Shown: in pieces, positions 14,946-22,833 of the stretch
How the letters are laid out: every line of letters starts with the position of its first letter
Position numbering within the stretch: position 1 is the stretch's first letter
From: W1P20-047 sp045118335
Lineage (GTDB): Bacteria > Actinomycetota > Coriobacteriia > Coriobacteriales > Eggerthellaceae
Length of the DNA: 27,921 bases
Direction of reading: 5' to 3'
Assembly (NCBI GenBank): GCA_045118335.1
Contig: JBGUXY010000080.1
Location: forward strand, 1 to 27,921
Program-made: the position numbers and the translations under genes
The notes under the pieces: generated by a model
What the model was told of the DNA's origin: nothing
The model's input: only the letters and a program-made list of their open reading frames with translations
Database searches by the model: none

Positions 14946-16118
14946 TTACTGCATGCCTCCGGCAATCCAGTCGTAGAGCGGCATCATGGCCCTAAGGTCG
15001 TCTTCGGTGACCTCGACTTCCTTCTTCTCGCAGGCCTTCTGCAGCGTCGTGACCATCTGGTCGGACAAATCGATCTTGAAGTTGGCCGTCTCGAAGGTGG
15101 CCCCAGCCTCTTCCTCGGTCTGGCCCATGCTTTCGGCCAGGATGGCGATGGCCTCGTCCTGGTTGGCGTTCATCCAGTCGATGGTGGCCTGGTCAGCCGC
15201 GAGCCATGCCTTGATGGAGTCTTCCTTCTCTGCGAAGGTTTCCTTCGTGGTGATGAAGAATTCGACGTTATAGGAGTTGATGTCGGCATCGGAGCCGATC
15301 TGATAAGAACCCTCGAGCTCGCGCATGGCGATATCCGGGTAAGGCTTGCTGGAAGCCAAGATGTCGATGTCGCCACTGGCAAGGGCGGTCGGCGTGGTGT
15401 TGGCCTTCATGTCCACCAAGGTCACGGTGCCTTCGCCTTCGGTGCCGAAGTCGTTAACGCTCACGTCCATGGCCTTGAACCAGGACTTCAAAACGTTTTC
15501 GGTTGTGGCACCCTGCTGGACGCCCACCAGGATGGGGCCGCCCTTGGCGGCGGCAGCGGCTTCGAACGAAGCCTTCACGTCAGCCTTGTTGTCGGAATCC
15601 TTGTCGTAGGGGGTGATCTGCATATCGCCGGTCATGTTCGGGCCGGCAACCCACAGCTGGCCGTTGGTCCAGCAGTTCGCGCCAGCCAAGATCACGATGT
15701 CGTCGCCGTGCTCTTTGATGGCGTCGGCAACAGGACCTTGTCCCGTGGCGGCAACGTCAACGGAGCCGGAAAGCATCGCGGCAACGGAATCGGAGCCAGA
15801 GCCCTCGACAACCTTCAGTTCGATTTCCGGGCCGGCCTCGGCGTAATCGCCGCGGTTGTTGGCGACGATGATGTCCTCGTAGAACGCCTTGTTCAGATAC
15901 GAAATGGACAGCGGGGCGTAATCCACCGCTTCCTCTTCTGCTTCGGCAGCGTCTTCGCCTACGGCTTCGGCTTCAGCCTCGACGGCTTCCGTTTCCAGCT
16001 CGGCGGCGGTGTCTGCCTCTTGCGAGGAGCTGCATCCCGCAAGCAGCATCGCGCCAGCCGCGATGACGAAAGCGGTTACCGCTCCTAAAATCATTCTCTT
16101 TTGCACGTCCTTCTTCAT
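14946..16118 (-). CDS. NitT/TauT-family ABC importer substrate-binding lipoprotein
   Basis: 390 residues. A lipoprotein signal peptide (RMILGAVTAFVIAAGAMLLAGC) places the lipidated Cys at 29. An unusually acidic Glu/Ala-rich linker (about 33-65) tethers the binding domain, which shows the SsuA/TauA/NrtA-like features VVEGSGSDSVAAMLSGSVDVA, AGANCWTNGQL, GVQQGATTENVL and DIDILASSKPYPD. Family members bind taurine, alkanesulfonates, nitrate or pyrimidines; the ligand cannot be deduced. The start at 16118 has AAAGGAAG upstream and is preferred over an ATG 18 bases earlier. It is the last gene of a permease-ATPase-binding protein operon, an inverted order compared with many ssu operons, and no desulfonation enzyme is present. 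Confidence 0.9.
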   Translation of the reverse strand: MKKDVQKRMILGAVTAFVIAAGAMLLAGCSSSQEADTAAELETEAVEAEAEAVGEDAAEAEEEAVDYAPLSISYLNKAFYEDIIVANNRGDYAEAGPEIELKVVEGSGSDSVAAMLSGSVDVAATGQGPVADAIKEHGDDIVILAGANCWTNGQLWVAGPNMTGDMQITPYDKDSDNKADVKASFEAAAAAKGGPILVGVQQGATTENVLKSWFKAMDVSVNDFGTEGEGTVTLVDMKANTTPTALASGDIDILASSKPYPDIAMRELEGSYQIGSDADINSYNVEFFITTKETFAEKEDSIKAWLAADQATIDWMNANQDEAIAILAESMGQTEEEAGATFETANFKIDLSDQMVTTLQKACEKKEVEVTEDDLRAMMPLYDWIAGGMQ

Positions 16119-16151
16119 ATTCTTCCTTTCTGCCAAGATGAATCCATCCTC

Positions 16152-16952
16152 TTATTCCCGCCCGAAGGCGAACGAGCAGGAACTTGAAGGCAAGCTTGCG
16201 CGAACCTGGTCGCACACGTCCTTGAAAGGCGGTGCTGAAAGGTCGCGGTCGGCAAGGTCTGGCAGCTTCCATTCGCCGATGACCCTGCCTGGTGAATTCG
16301 AAAACAAGACGATGCGCGAAGACATGCGAACCGCCTCGGAAATGTCGTGGGTAACGAAGACGATGGTCTTCCGCTGGCGCTTCCAAAGCTCGAAGAGGTT
16401 TTGGTCCAACGCACTGCGAGTCTGCTCGTCGAGGGCGGAAAACGGCTCGTCCATCAGGAAAACCTCTGAATTCATCGCCAAAAGGCGGGCGATGGCAACG
16501 CGCTGCTTCATGCCCCCCGAAAGCGTGTTCGGGCGAGACTCCGCAACGTCGTCAAGACCCACCGTTGCCAGGGCGTCCAGCGCCCGCCGCTCGCATTCGG
16601 CGGCTTCTAGCCGGCTGCCCCTGGCCTTTGCTGCGTTGCGGACGGCGAACATGACGTTGCGCTTCACGCTAAGCCACGGGAACAGGCTGTATTCCTGAAA
16701 GACGACGCCGCGTTCGGGGCAGGGCTTGCGAATGGGGTCGCCCCGAAAGCTCACCGTCCCCAGCGTGGGTTGCTGGAAGCCGGCCATCAGGGAAAGCGTG
16801 ACGGTTTTACCACAGCCGCTGGGCCCCACCAGGCTGACGAACTCGCCTTCCTCGATGCGCAGGTCAAGCGAGTCGAGCGCAATCTTTGCCGTTGTCTTCC
16901 TGCGGTCCACGAAAAACGCCTTCGTCACGCCGCTGAGTTCTATGAGGCTCAT
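16152..16952 (-). CDS. NitT/TauT-family ABC importer ATPase (SsuB/TauB-like)
   Basis: 266 residues with Walker A GPSGCGKT (43-50), Q-loop FQEYSLFPWLSV, signature LSGGMKQRVAIARL, Walker B VFLMDEPFSALD and the H-loop VTHDISEA; the FPW after the Q-loop and the PGR segment near the end are typical of nitrate/sulfonate/taurine importers. Its ATG at 16952 directly follows the permease stop (16953-16955), so translation is coupled. It energises uptake together with the flanking permease and lipoprotein. Confidence 0.94.
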   Translation of the reverse strand: MSLIELSGVTKAFFVDRRKTTAKIALDSLDLRIEEGEFVSLVGPSGCGKTVTLSLMAGFQQPTLGTVSFRGDPIRKPCPERGVVFQEYSLFPWLSVKRNVMFAVRNAAKARGSRLEAAECERRALDALATVGLDDVAESRPNTLSGGMKQRVAIARLLAMNSEVFLMDEPFSALDEQTRSALDQNLFELWKRQRKTIVFVTHDISEAVRMSSRIVLFSNSPGRVIGEWKLPDLADRDLSAPPFKDVCDQVRASLPSSSCSFAFGRE

Positions 16953-17843
16953 CTATTCGGCCCCCATTCCCAGCCGCTGGCGTATAGCGCGTTCCACCCG
17001 TGCAAGAACCACGCGATCGAAGAACAGGCCGACAAGGCAGATGATGGTTATGCAGGCGAACGAGCCCACGTAGTTCAGCAAATCGCGCGTGAGGCCGATG
17101 GCGTAGCCTATTCCCAACCCCGTGCCGACAATCATTTCCGCTGCTATAAGCACTCGCCAGGCGGAAGACATTCCCAGTCGCAGGGCGTTTACGATGCTCG
17201 CTGCAGACTGTGGCACCAAAACGCTCGAAAACACGGTGAAGCCGTTTGCGCCCATCATCCTTGCGGCGTCAACCAGCACGCGTGGCACCATGCGTATTCC
17301 GCTGGAAACGCCGATGGTTATGACCATCGACGAAACGGCGAAGATGATGAAGATGGCCGATTCGTCGCCCAGCCCGAATAGCAGCAGGGCAACGGGAAGC
17401 CATGCCAAGCCCGGAATCATCTGGTAAACGGCAACGGGCACCATGCCAATCTGGTAGATGCCTTCGAAATACCCCAGGAACGACCCGAGCGATATGCCTA
17501 CCACAGTGGCAAGTGCAAACGCTATGAGCAGGCGTTTTATGCTGGCGAAAAGGTGCTTGTATATAGAGAAGCCGTACAAAGACTCCTCGCCCAAAAGATA
17601 GGCACCCAGCTTCTTGAACGCCTGCAACGGATATGGGAAACCCAACGACGAGCCTCCTGCGTTGAACACCATGGCCACCACCTGCCAGATGGCAAGGCCC
17701 ACGGCAAGCCCCAAGAGCAAACGGGCCGCGTTGGCAACGACATCGCGTTGCCATACGCCTTTGACGTGCACTATTGGTTCGTGATGCAAAGCACCAGACA
17801 GCTGCCGAGCGAGCACGCGCTCATGATTCGAAGAGCCGACCAA
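16953..17843 (-). CDS. NitT/TauT-family ABC importer permease (SsuC/TauC-like)
   Basis: About 296 residues with six membrane segments and the EAA loop (DAARMMGANGFTVFSSVLVPQSA) characteristic of BPD transporter inner-membrane components. GGAGGAA at 17848-17854 sits 5 bases before a TTG at 17843, which I take as the start; a TTG at 17879 opens the frame but has no ribosome site, and there is no in-frame ATG nearby. The first 35 residues before the first helix are poorly conserved in appearance, so a later GTG start is possible. First gene of the operon, behind the promoter at 17906-17934. Confidence 0.88.
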   Translation of the reverse strand: MVGSSNHERVLARQLSGALHHEPIVHVKGVWQRDVVANAARLLLGLAVGLAIWQVVAMVFNAGGSSLGFPYPLQAFKKLGAYLLGEESLYGFSIYKHLFASIKRLLIAFALATVVGISLGSFLGYFEGIYQIGMVPVAVYQMIPGLAWLPVALLLFGLGDESAIFIIFAVSSMVITIGVSSGIRMVPRVLVDAARMMGANGFTVFSSVLVPQSAASIVNALRLGMSSAWRVLIAAEMIVGTGLGIGYAIGLTRDLLNYVGSFACITIICLVGLFFDRVVLARVERAIRQRLGMGAE

Positions 17844-17905
17844 CCCGTTCCTCCCAGCTGTTTCGCCCAAACGGTGCAAAGTATAATATGACCACGATTT
17901 GTGAA

Positions 17906-17934
17906 ATAGTAATTAATCGCATACAAATAGTCAA
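17906..17934 (-). promoter_or_regulatory. Promoter of the ABC importer operon
   Basis: On the minus strand TTGACT (17934-17929), a 17-base spacer and TACTAT (17911-17906) match the sigma-70 consensus in an AT-rich pocket, about 60 bases ahead of the permease start. Confidence 0.7.
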
Positions 17935-17970
17935 TGGCCAAATCAATAACCGCGCGCTGAGTCAACCGAC

Positions 17971-18021
17971 GGGTCTTGGCGGTTTGCAACACTGCTCACG
18001 CGAGACAAGAAGCTCCGATGA
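17971..18021 (+). pseudogene. C-terminal remnant of a second PIN-domain toxin
   Basis: This stretch reads GSWRFATLLTRDKKLR then TGA, parallel to LARRRKATLFTRDKNLQ near the end of the intact PIN toxin at 18786-19193, including the catalytic-site Asp of the TRDK motif. At DNA level CACGCGAGACAAGAA is identical in both. No start, ribosome site or upstream PIN domain exists: immediately upstream is the promoter region of the importer operon. It is a relic of an earlier toxin gene or a misplaced duplicate. Confidence 0.6.
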
Positions 18022-18044
18022 GTCGGGCGCCCGTAGTCGTCTGA
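18017..18044 (+). repeat. Copy of the GATGAGTCGGGCG repeat
   Basis: Twenty-one of 26 positions match the repeat unit at 13003-13028 upstream of nikR. It begins exactly in the last codon of the PIN remnant. Confidence 0.55.
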
Positions 18045-18131
18045 GCCACAGAAGGTCTCGTCGCGTCCCCATGTGCTTCTTTTGTCTTCTCTTGTTTCCT
18101 AGCTGTCATCGGTGTTCTGCCGTGTTTCGAC

Positions 18132-18137
18132 TATAAT
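18132..18137 (+). promoter_or_regulatory. -10 box for the antitoxin gene
   Basis: A perfect TATAAT lies 31 bases before the antitoxin ATG. No good -35 at 16-18 bases. Toxin-antitoxin operons are usually repressed at this point by the antitoxin. Confidence 0.5.
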
Positions 18138-18167
18138 GACGGAAAATAGGGGTAAAAAGGAGGAATA

Positions 18168-18545
18168 ATGCCTTCTGTTCAAGTGAAAGATTTTCCGCAA
18201 CCGCTCTACGATGAACTCAAAGCCTACGCTGAAATGAAACATCGCAGCATGGCGCAGCAGCTCATCGTGGCGGCTGAGCAGATGTTGCATGGTGTTGCAA
18301 AGCCAGAAGCCCACGAATGCGCTATTACCAGCGCGCTAGATTCAGAAGGGCAGGCTAAGGAAGAGCGCATAGCCAGGCGCCAGGCGCTGTTTTCTCGCAT
18401 GGATGCATCCATTGCTCAGGCAAAGGGGCGGGGAGCCTGGGAGGACGGTGGCCCCGACAGCGCAATGCTCGTTCGCGCCGATCGAGAAAGCCCAGATCGG
18501 CACGGTGGTGGGCCCGGCTGCGAAGCGTTTGCGTGCGATGAATGA
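18168..18545 (+). CDS. FitA-like ribbon-helix-helix antitoxin
   Basis: 125 residues. Residues 1-42 (PSVQVKDFPQPLYDELKAYAEMKHRSMAQQ) are the FitA/VapB-type N-terminal DNA-binding ribbon-helix-helix. The helical middle (EERIARRQALFSRMD) and the segment MLVRADRES resemble the toxin-wrapping C-terminus of the family, where the protein usually ends; here 17 further residues follow (PDRHGGGPGCEAFACDE). AAAGGAGG lies 5 bases before the ATG. The partner PIN toxin starts 240 bases downstream instead of overlapping, so the 3' end of the antitoxin has probably been extended or displaced by an insertion. Confidence 0.78.
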   Translation: MPSVQVKDFPQPLYDELKAYAEMKHRSMAQQLIVAAEQMLHGVAKPEAHECAITSALDSEGQAKEERIARRQALFSRMDASIAQAKGRGAWEDGGPDSAMLVRADRESPDRHGGGPGCEAFACDE

Positions 18546-18785
18546 CGAACGCGTAGGCCGCAAAGAGCGAAGTTGCAAACACCATGCTACCGGAATGCCC
18601 TCATCGCTTCTTTTCGCTTGTTTTAAGGGCTGGGATGCTGCCCTGTGCAGAAGCTCGTAGAGCAATAACGAATCATGAGCCGCCAATCCGTAATTTGAAG
18701 GCCTGGAGAACGCCGGCTTTCGCAGGAGCTCATGTAGCGGTAGCGATAATTGGAACGACGACTGCTATAGCTCGAGGAGAATAAC

Positions 18786-19193
18786 ATGATTGTGCTTGAT
18801 GCAAGCGCTGCCGTTGACATGGTTCGCGGTACGGAAGAAGGGCTTTGCTTCCGGCAGCTCGCCTTGAAGGGGGAGCCGATGATTGCTCCTCATCTGTACG
18901 TCTCCGAAGTCGCAAACGCTCTGCTGAAATACGTTCGCGCAGGATGCTGTGACGCTGGGGCGGCCGTGGTGAAGTCTCAAGAAGCATACGATCTGGTTGA
19001 AGAATACGTTTCCGACGAAGAGCTCATGCCCGAAGCTTTGTTGGAAGCGGCGACCAGTGGTCATTCAGCATACGACACGCTCTATCTGGTGCTGGCGCGC
19101 AGGCGGAAGGCGACGCTGTTCACGCGAGACAAGAATCTCCAAGATCTTTGCGAACAACGCGGAATCGAATGTATTTACCAGATGTCGCTCTAA
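18786..19193 (+). CDS. PIN-domain ribonuclease toxin (VapC-like)
   Basis: 135 residues. The four metal-binding acidic residues of PIN nucleases are in place: D5 (MIVLDASAAV), E41 (VSEVANALL), D97 (SAYDTLYLVLA) and D115 (FTRDKNL). VapC proteins cut tRNA or rRNA and are neutralised by the cognate antitoxin. CGAGGAGAA precedes the ATG. Partner is the antitoxin at 18168-18545; the gap of 240 bases contains no credible gene. It appears intact, so the antitoxin should still be functional. Confidence 0.88.
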   Translation: MIVLDASAAVDMVRGTEEGLCFRQLALKGEPMIAPHLYVSEVANALLKYVRAGCCDAGAAVVKSQEAYDLVEEYVSDEELMPEALLEAATSGHSAYDTLYLVLARRRKATLFTRDKNLQDLCEQRGIECIYQMSL

Positions 19194-19287
19194 GGGCGTT
19201 TGGGACAAGGTCTCCTTCAAGGTACGTTGTTGATGCTGCGGTTTTTTCGAAAAACATGGCAACGGCTAGAAACTTGCAAGTAATCGC

Positions 19288-19315
19288 TTGCAAACGTGCC
19301 GACTCATGGTATCTT
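19288..19315 (+). promoter_or_regulatory. Promoter for the ferredoxin gene
   Basis: TTGCAA (19288-19293), 16-base spacer, TATCTT (19310-19315). A palindromic CTTGCAAG lies immediately upstream (19273-19280) and repeats the CTTGCAA of the -35 element, a possible operator. Confidence 0.5.
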
Positions 19316-19404
19316 GCGCATATCGCATATGTAGGCGGCAAGGCGCGGGGCATAGGGGTTTTCGGCTCGGCGCGTGCGCGTGAAAGAGTGGAAAAGGAGA
19401 TACC

Positions 19405-19593
19405 ATGCCTCGTCCTATTATCGATGAAGACGAATGCGTCGGCTGCGGAATCTGCGTCGATGCCTGCCCGCAAGATGTGCTTGACGTTCCCAGCGGTGTT
19501 GTGGAAGTAGTCAGCGAAGACAGCTGCATCGGATGCGGCGAATGCCTGGAAGAGTGCCCCATGGGCGCCATCACCGAAATCGCCGACGACTAG
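19405..19593 (+). CDS. 2x[4Fe-4S] ferredoxin
   Basis: 62 residues with two CX2CX2CX3CP cluster motifs (CVGCGICVDACP and CIGCGECLEECP), a bacterial-type dicluster ferredoxin of the usual size. It carries low-potential electrons in the cytoplasm, for example to or from hydrogenases and oxidoreductases in anaerobes. AAAAGGAGAT precedes the ATG. It is a single-gene unit with its own promoter and terminator. Confidence 0.93.
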   Translation: MPRPIIDEDECVGCGICVDACPQDVLDVPSGVVEVVSEDSCIGCGECLEECPMGAITEIADD

Positions 19594-19615
19594 CAACGAT
19601 TTTTCAAAAGGCACG

Positions 19616-19641
19616 AAAGGCTCCCAGGGGGGAGCTTTTTG
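19616..19641 (+). terminator. Terminator of the ferredoxin gene
   Basis: AAAGGCTCCC / GGGAGCTTTT pair (one G-T pair) around a short loop and run into TTTTTGTTTTT. Confidence 0.85.
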
Positions 19642-19680
19642 TTTTTCGGGCGGGAAAGGCAAAACAACGCCTAAACAAGG

Positions 19681-19768
19681 GAGAAATAGGGACGGGTTCT
19701 TTTTCTCATCCCTATTTCTCCATGCACGCAACATCAGGGATGAGAAAAAGAACCCGTCCCTATTTCTC
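19681..19768. repeat. Perfect 32-bp inverted pair of the GAGAAATAGGGACGGGT repeat
   Basis: The left arm 19681-19712 and right arm 19737-19768 are exact reverse complements over 32 bases, separated by 24 bases. Units carry the TTCTTTTTCTCATCCC variant. A partial unit (CCTATTTCTC) overlaps the inner end of the left arm. The element lies between the ferredoxin terminator and the FHA-ABC gene. Confidence 0.93.
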
Positions 19769-19860
19769 GCGTTTCTCATCATGCAAGTTGCGCAACACTA
19801 CAGGGGGCAATGCTGGTATTCTTGCAATGTTTGCGATTGCCAACGTTTTTGCGAGGTGTC

Positions 19861-22425
19861 ATGTACTGTCCACGTTGCGGGTATGCCGCTGCCGATCATA
19901 TGCAATTCTGCGCCAACTGCGGTACCAGCTTGCAGGGGGTTTCGTCTAAGGGAGCCGGGGGGCAAGCGGGGTATGGTTACGCGCCGGCAAACAACGCGCA
20001 TCTTACGTTTACCGTGCTGCAAGATGGCCGCACGCTTGCCGACATCGACCTTACCGAACTGCAGAAGGGCTACATCACCTTCGGCACCGCAATCGATAAC
20101 GACATCGTCATCCACGATACCTCGAAAACCGTCTCGCGCCATCACGGCGCCATCTCTTTCACGAGCGGCACCCCCACGCTAATCGATCGCGACTCGACCA
20201 ACGGGCTGTACATGAGCGGCATGCGCCAGAGCAGCTTCGCGATAGGCCCTGGCGATGTGATCACCATCGGCAAGCAGAAGGAAGGTCGCGAAAACGTGGT
20301 GCTGCTTATAGGCCATGCCGATATGCGCTGGCGCAGCTTCGACCTTTCCGGGCGCACGTTTGCCACCATCGGCCGTTCCCCGGAAAACGACTTGACCCTT
20401 CCCTTTTCCACGGTTTCCGCACGCCACGCCCTTATGGAGCGCGACCAGCAGGGAAACTGGTATATAACCGACAGTGGCAGCTTCAACGGCACGTTCGTGG
20501 ACGGCTATGCCATTCACCCGCATACGCGCCTGTTCCCGGGGTCTTCCCTTATCGTGGCGACCGTGCCCATGGTGTATTCCGGCAATCGCCTGTTCTACAC
20601 CGTGGAGCGCCTGGGCGTGGACGTGACGGCGTTCGATCTGGTGCGTCGGCGCAAGCGCGACGGCAAGGAGTTCATCACCAACGACCATATAAGCCTGCAC
20701 ATCAAGCGCGGGCAGTTCGTGGCCATCGCCGGCGGCTCGGGTTGCGGCAAGACCACCTTGCTCAACGAGCTGGTCGGCAACGAATTCGCCGACGAGGGCA
20801 CGGTTACCGTGGACGGGGTGGACCTGTACGCCAACTACAACAGCCTGAAGAACACCATCGGATACGTGCCGCAGCAAGACATCGTCTACGACAACCTCAC
20901 GCTGGTGGACATGCTGCGCTACGGTGCCGACCTGCGCATGCCGCCCGACTCCACCAAACAGGAAAAGGAAGCGCGCATCGACGAGATCATCGCGCTGCTG
21001 GAGCTTGAAAACGTGCGCACGAACCTTATCTCGAAGATGTCGGGCGGCCAGAAGAAGCGCGCGTCCATTGCCGTGGAGCTGCTTGCCGATCCGCGGTTGC
21101 TGTTCTTGGACGAGCCCACTTCGGGCCTTGACCCGGGCATCGAGCGCAGCCTGATGCAAAAGCTTTCCGATCTGGCAAAAGAAGGCCGCACGATTATCCT
21201 TGTCACCCATACGACACTGAACCTGCACCTGTGCGACCAGATCGTGCTGTTGGGTTCGGGCGGCAAGCTGTGCTATGCGGGCCCGCCAGCCCAGGGGCTG
21301 AGCTTCTTCGGCGTGGACGACTTCGTGGACATCTACCCGAAGATAGGCGGCCAGCCCGCCCAGTGGGCGGGCCGGTTCGAGGCGCAGCGCACCGAACGCA
21401 TCACGGTGCCCGAAGCGGCGCAGCAACGGGAAACGAAGAAATCGCCGTCGTTTTTCAGCCAGCTCGTCACGCTTTCGGCGCGCTACGTGCGCTTGCTGCT
21501 CAACGACCGGGCACGCCTGGTGCTGCTGCTCGCGCAGGCGCCCCTGCTGGCCGCGCTCATCTGCCTCGTGGCCGGCGAAGGCTGCTTCACGGAATACGAG
21601 GCCACGAAGTCGTGCCTGTTCGCGCTTTCGTGCGCGGCGTTTTGGGTGGGTATCCTCAACGCCATCCAGGAAATATGCAAGGAACGCGACATCTTCGTCC
21701 GCGAATACGCCGGAGGCATGAAGCTGGGGGCGTACGTCTTCTCGAAAGTCGTGGTGCTCGGCGTTTTGTGCATCATCCAGTCCCTGCTGCTTACAGGAGT
21801 GTTCTGCCTGTTCAAGGCTCCTCCAACACACGCGTTGATTTCGGCGCCGTTCGAGCTGTTCGCCTCCATCTTCCTCATCACGTTTTCCGCCATGGCGCTG
21901 GGCCTGTTCGTATCCACGCTGTTCGACAACCCCGATCGAGCCATCGCCATGGCGCCGCTGCTTATAATGCCGCAGATTCTGTTCAGCGGCCTGGTGTTCA
22001 AGCTCGAGGGCGTGGCGAAGCAGGTTTCGCTGTTCGTGAACTGCCGCTGGGGCATGGAAGCTTTGGGAACCACAGCCAACTTGAACGACCTCGACATGAA
22101 GATCTATGGCGAAGAAATTACCGTCCCCGCCCAAACGACCACCATCGACGAGGTAACCACCGACGTGCCCAGTTTCGACACCGAGGTCGACGGCATGCCC
22201 ATCACCGTTCCCGAGCAACAGGACATGACCATCAACGATGTGACCGTGGACGTTCCCGAAGACACGACCACCATCGATGCCGACATGTTCCCGCATGATT
22301 TCGAGGCTATGTACAACTTCGCGCTCGCCCACCTCATGCACAGCTGGGGCATCCTGTTGCTGTTCAGCGTGGTTTGCATCGCGGGCTGCTGCATCGTCTT
22401 GCGCCTGAAGAACCGTCCGAGCTAG
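19861..22425 (+). CDS. Zinc ribbon-FHA-FHA-ABC transporter fusion (ABCG/White-like half transporter)
   Basis: 854 residues. An N-terminal zinc ribbon (CPRCGYAAADHMQFCANCG) is followed by two FHA domains: about residues 50-140 (SRHHGAISF, DRDSTNGLY) and 150-240 (IGRSPENDLTL, SARHALME, SGSFNGTFVDG), both keeping the Arg-His and Asn-Gly signature that reads phosphothreonine. The ATPase follows: Walker A GGSGCGKTT at 291, signature MSGGQKKR at 393 and Walker B LLFLDEPTSGLD near 413. Six membrane segments of the ABC2 type fill 540-850, with an extracellular insert (about 740-815) holding repeated TIDEVTTDVP / TINDVTVDVP / TTTIDADM. The start at 19861 has GAGGTG upstream and matches the zinc ribbon; the frame is open to 19810. 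The order fits ABCG exporters, with FHA domains implying control by Ser/Thr kinases. Substrate unknown. Confidence 0.9.
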   Translation: MYCPRCGYAAADHMQFCANCGTSLQGVSSKGAGGQAGYGYAPANNAHLTFTVLQDGRTLADIDLTELQKGYITFGTAIDNDIVIHDTSKTVSRHHGAISFTSGTPTLIDRDSTNGLYMSGMRQSSFAIGPGDVITIGKQKEGRENVVLLIGHADMRWRSFDLSGRTFATIGRSPENDLTLPFSTVSARHALMERDQQGNWYITDSGSFNGTFVDGYAIHPHTRLFPGSSLIVATVPMVYSGNRLFYTVERLGVDVTAFDLVRRRKRDGKEFITNDHISLHIKRGQFVAIAGGSGCGKTTLLNELVGNEFADEGTVTVDGVDLYANYNSLKNTIGYVPQQDIVYDNLTLVDMLRYGADLRMPPDSTKQEKEARIDEIIALLELENVRTNLISKMSGGQKKRASIAVELLADPRLLFLDEPTSGLDPGIERSLMQKLSDLAKEGRTIILVTHTTLNLHLCDQIVLLGSGGKLCYAGPPAQGLSFFGVDDFVDIYPKIGGQPAQWAGRFEAQRTERITVPEAAQQRETKKSPSFFSQLVTLSARYVRLLLNDRARLVLLLAQAPLLAALICLVAGEGCFTEYEATKSCLFALSCAAFWVGILNAIQEICKERDIFVREYAGGMKLGAYVFSKVVVLGVLCIIQSLLLTGVFCLFKAPPTHALISAPFELFASIFLITFSAMALGLFVSTLFDNPDRAIAMAPLLIMPQILFSGLVFKLEGVAKQVSLFVNCRWGMEALGTTANLNDLDMKIYGEEITVPAQTTTIDEVTTDVPSFDTEVDGMPITVPEQQDMTINDVTVDVPEDTTTIDADMFPHDFEAMYNFALAHLMHSWGILLLFSVVCIAGCCIVLRLKNRPS

Positions 22426-22431
22426 ACGCGG

Positions 22432-22487
22432 TTACACGTGTGTAAGACGGCGCCCCGATCCTCGTCAATGCAGCGAGGAGCGGGGCG
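22432..22487 (+). terminator. TTACA-N4-TGTAA palindrome plus hairpin after the FHA-ABC gene
   Basis: TTACACGTGTGTAA (22432-22445) is followed by a 14-bp stem with one mismatch (CGCCCCGATCCTCG at 22451-22464 and CGAGGAGCGGGGCG at 22474-22487, 9-base loop). There is no T tract, so intrinsic termination is uncertain. Confidence 0.5.
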
Positions 22488-22588
22488 TTCGTGCAGTCGT
22501 GCCTGCTGTGCGAACCTGCCAACAGGCTAATGCAAATCGGTGTCATGTTTCCCGCGTCTTAAAACCCATGCGAGATTCAGACAAACGG

Positions 22589-22641
22589 TTGACCACATAC
22601 TTTTTTCTTCCTATTCTGAAAATGGTGGTTTCACTACCATT
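22589..22641 (+). promoter_or_regulatory. Promoter and possible operator of the APC permease operon
   Basis: TTGACC (22589-22594), a 17-base spacer and TATTCT (22612-22617). Right behind it AATGGT (22621-22626) and ACCATT (22636-22641) form an inverted repeat covering the expected transcription start, a typical operator position. Confidence 0.65.
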
Positions 22642-22663
22642 ATGAATACATAGTGATTCTTCG

Positions 22664-22735
22664 CGTGGGGCGGTAGCACGATGCCGTACCGATTACCCCA
22701 CGGTTTCGCGTGCGTGGGGGGATAAGCGCGCGGAG
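22664..22735 (+). promoter_or_regulatory. Structured leader of the APC permease operon
   Basis: Within a roughly 210-base leader, CGTGGGG (22664-22670) pairs with CCCCACG (22696-22702), and inside it CGGTA (22671-22675) with TACCG (22687-22691), giving a long stem; a second GC-rich hairpin can form from CGCG blocks at 22708-22732. This resembles a cis-regulatory RNA but matches no riboswitch class I can name. Confidence 0.4.
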
Positions 22736-22833
22736 TTGGATTATGGCCGGAAAGGAGGCAAGGAACCGTCGCTTGGCCCGGCGCTAACGGCACTGTTAAG
22801 GGGGAATTGCAAGTAGAAAGGCAGGCAACCTCA

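Noticed and set aside
18403..18660. Additional small gene between antitoxin and toxin
   Set aside because: Overlaps the antitoxin in another frame, has no ribosome site and no recognisable sequence.
20179..22341. 720-codon open frame antisense to the FHA-ABC gene
   Set aside because: It mirrors codon bias of the GC-rich sense gene, is His/Gln/Arg-rich without domains, and the sense frame has full domain support.
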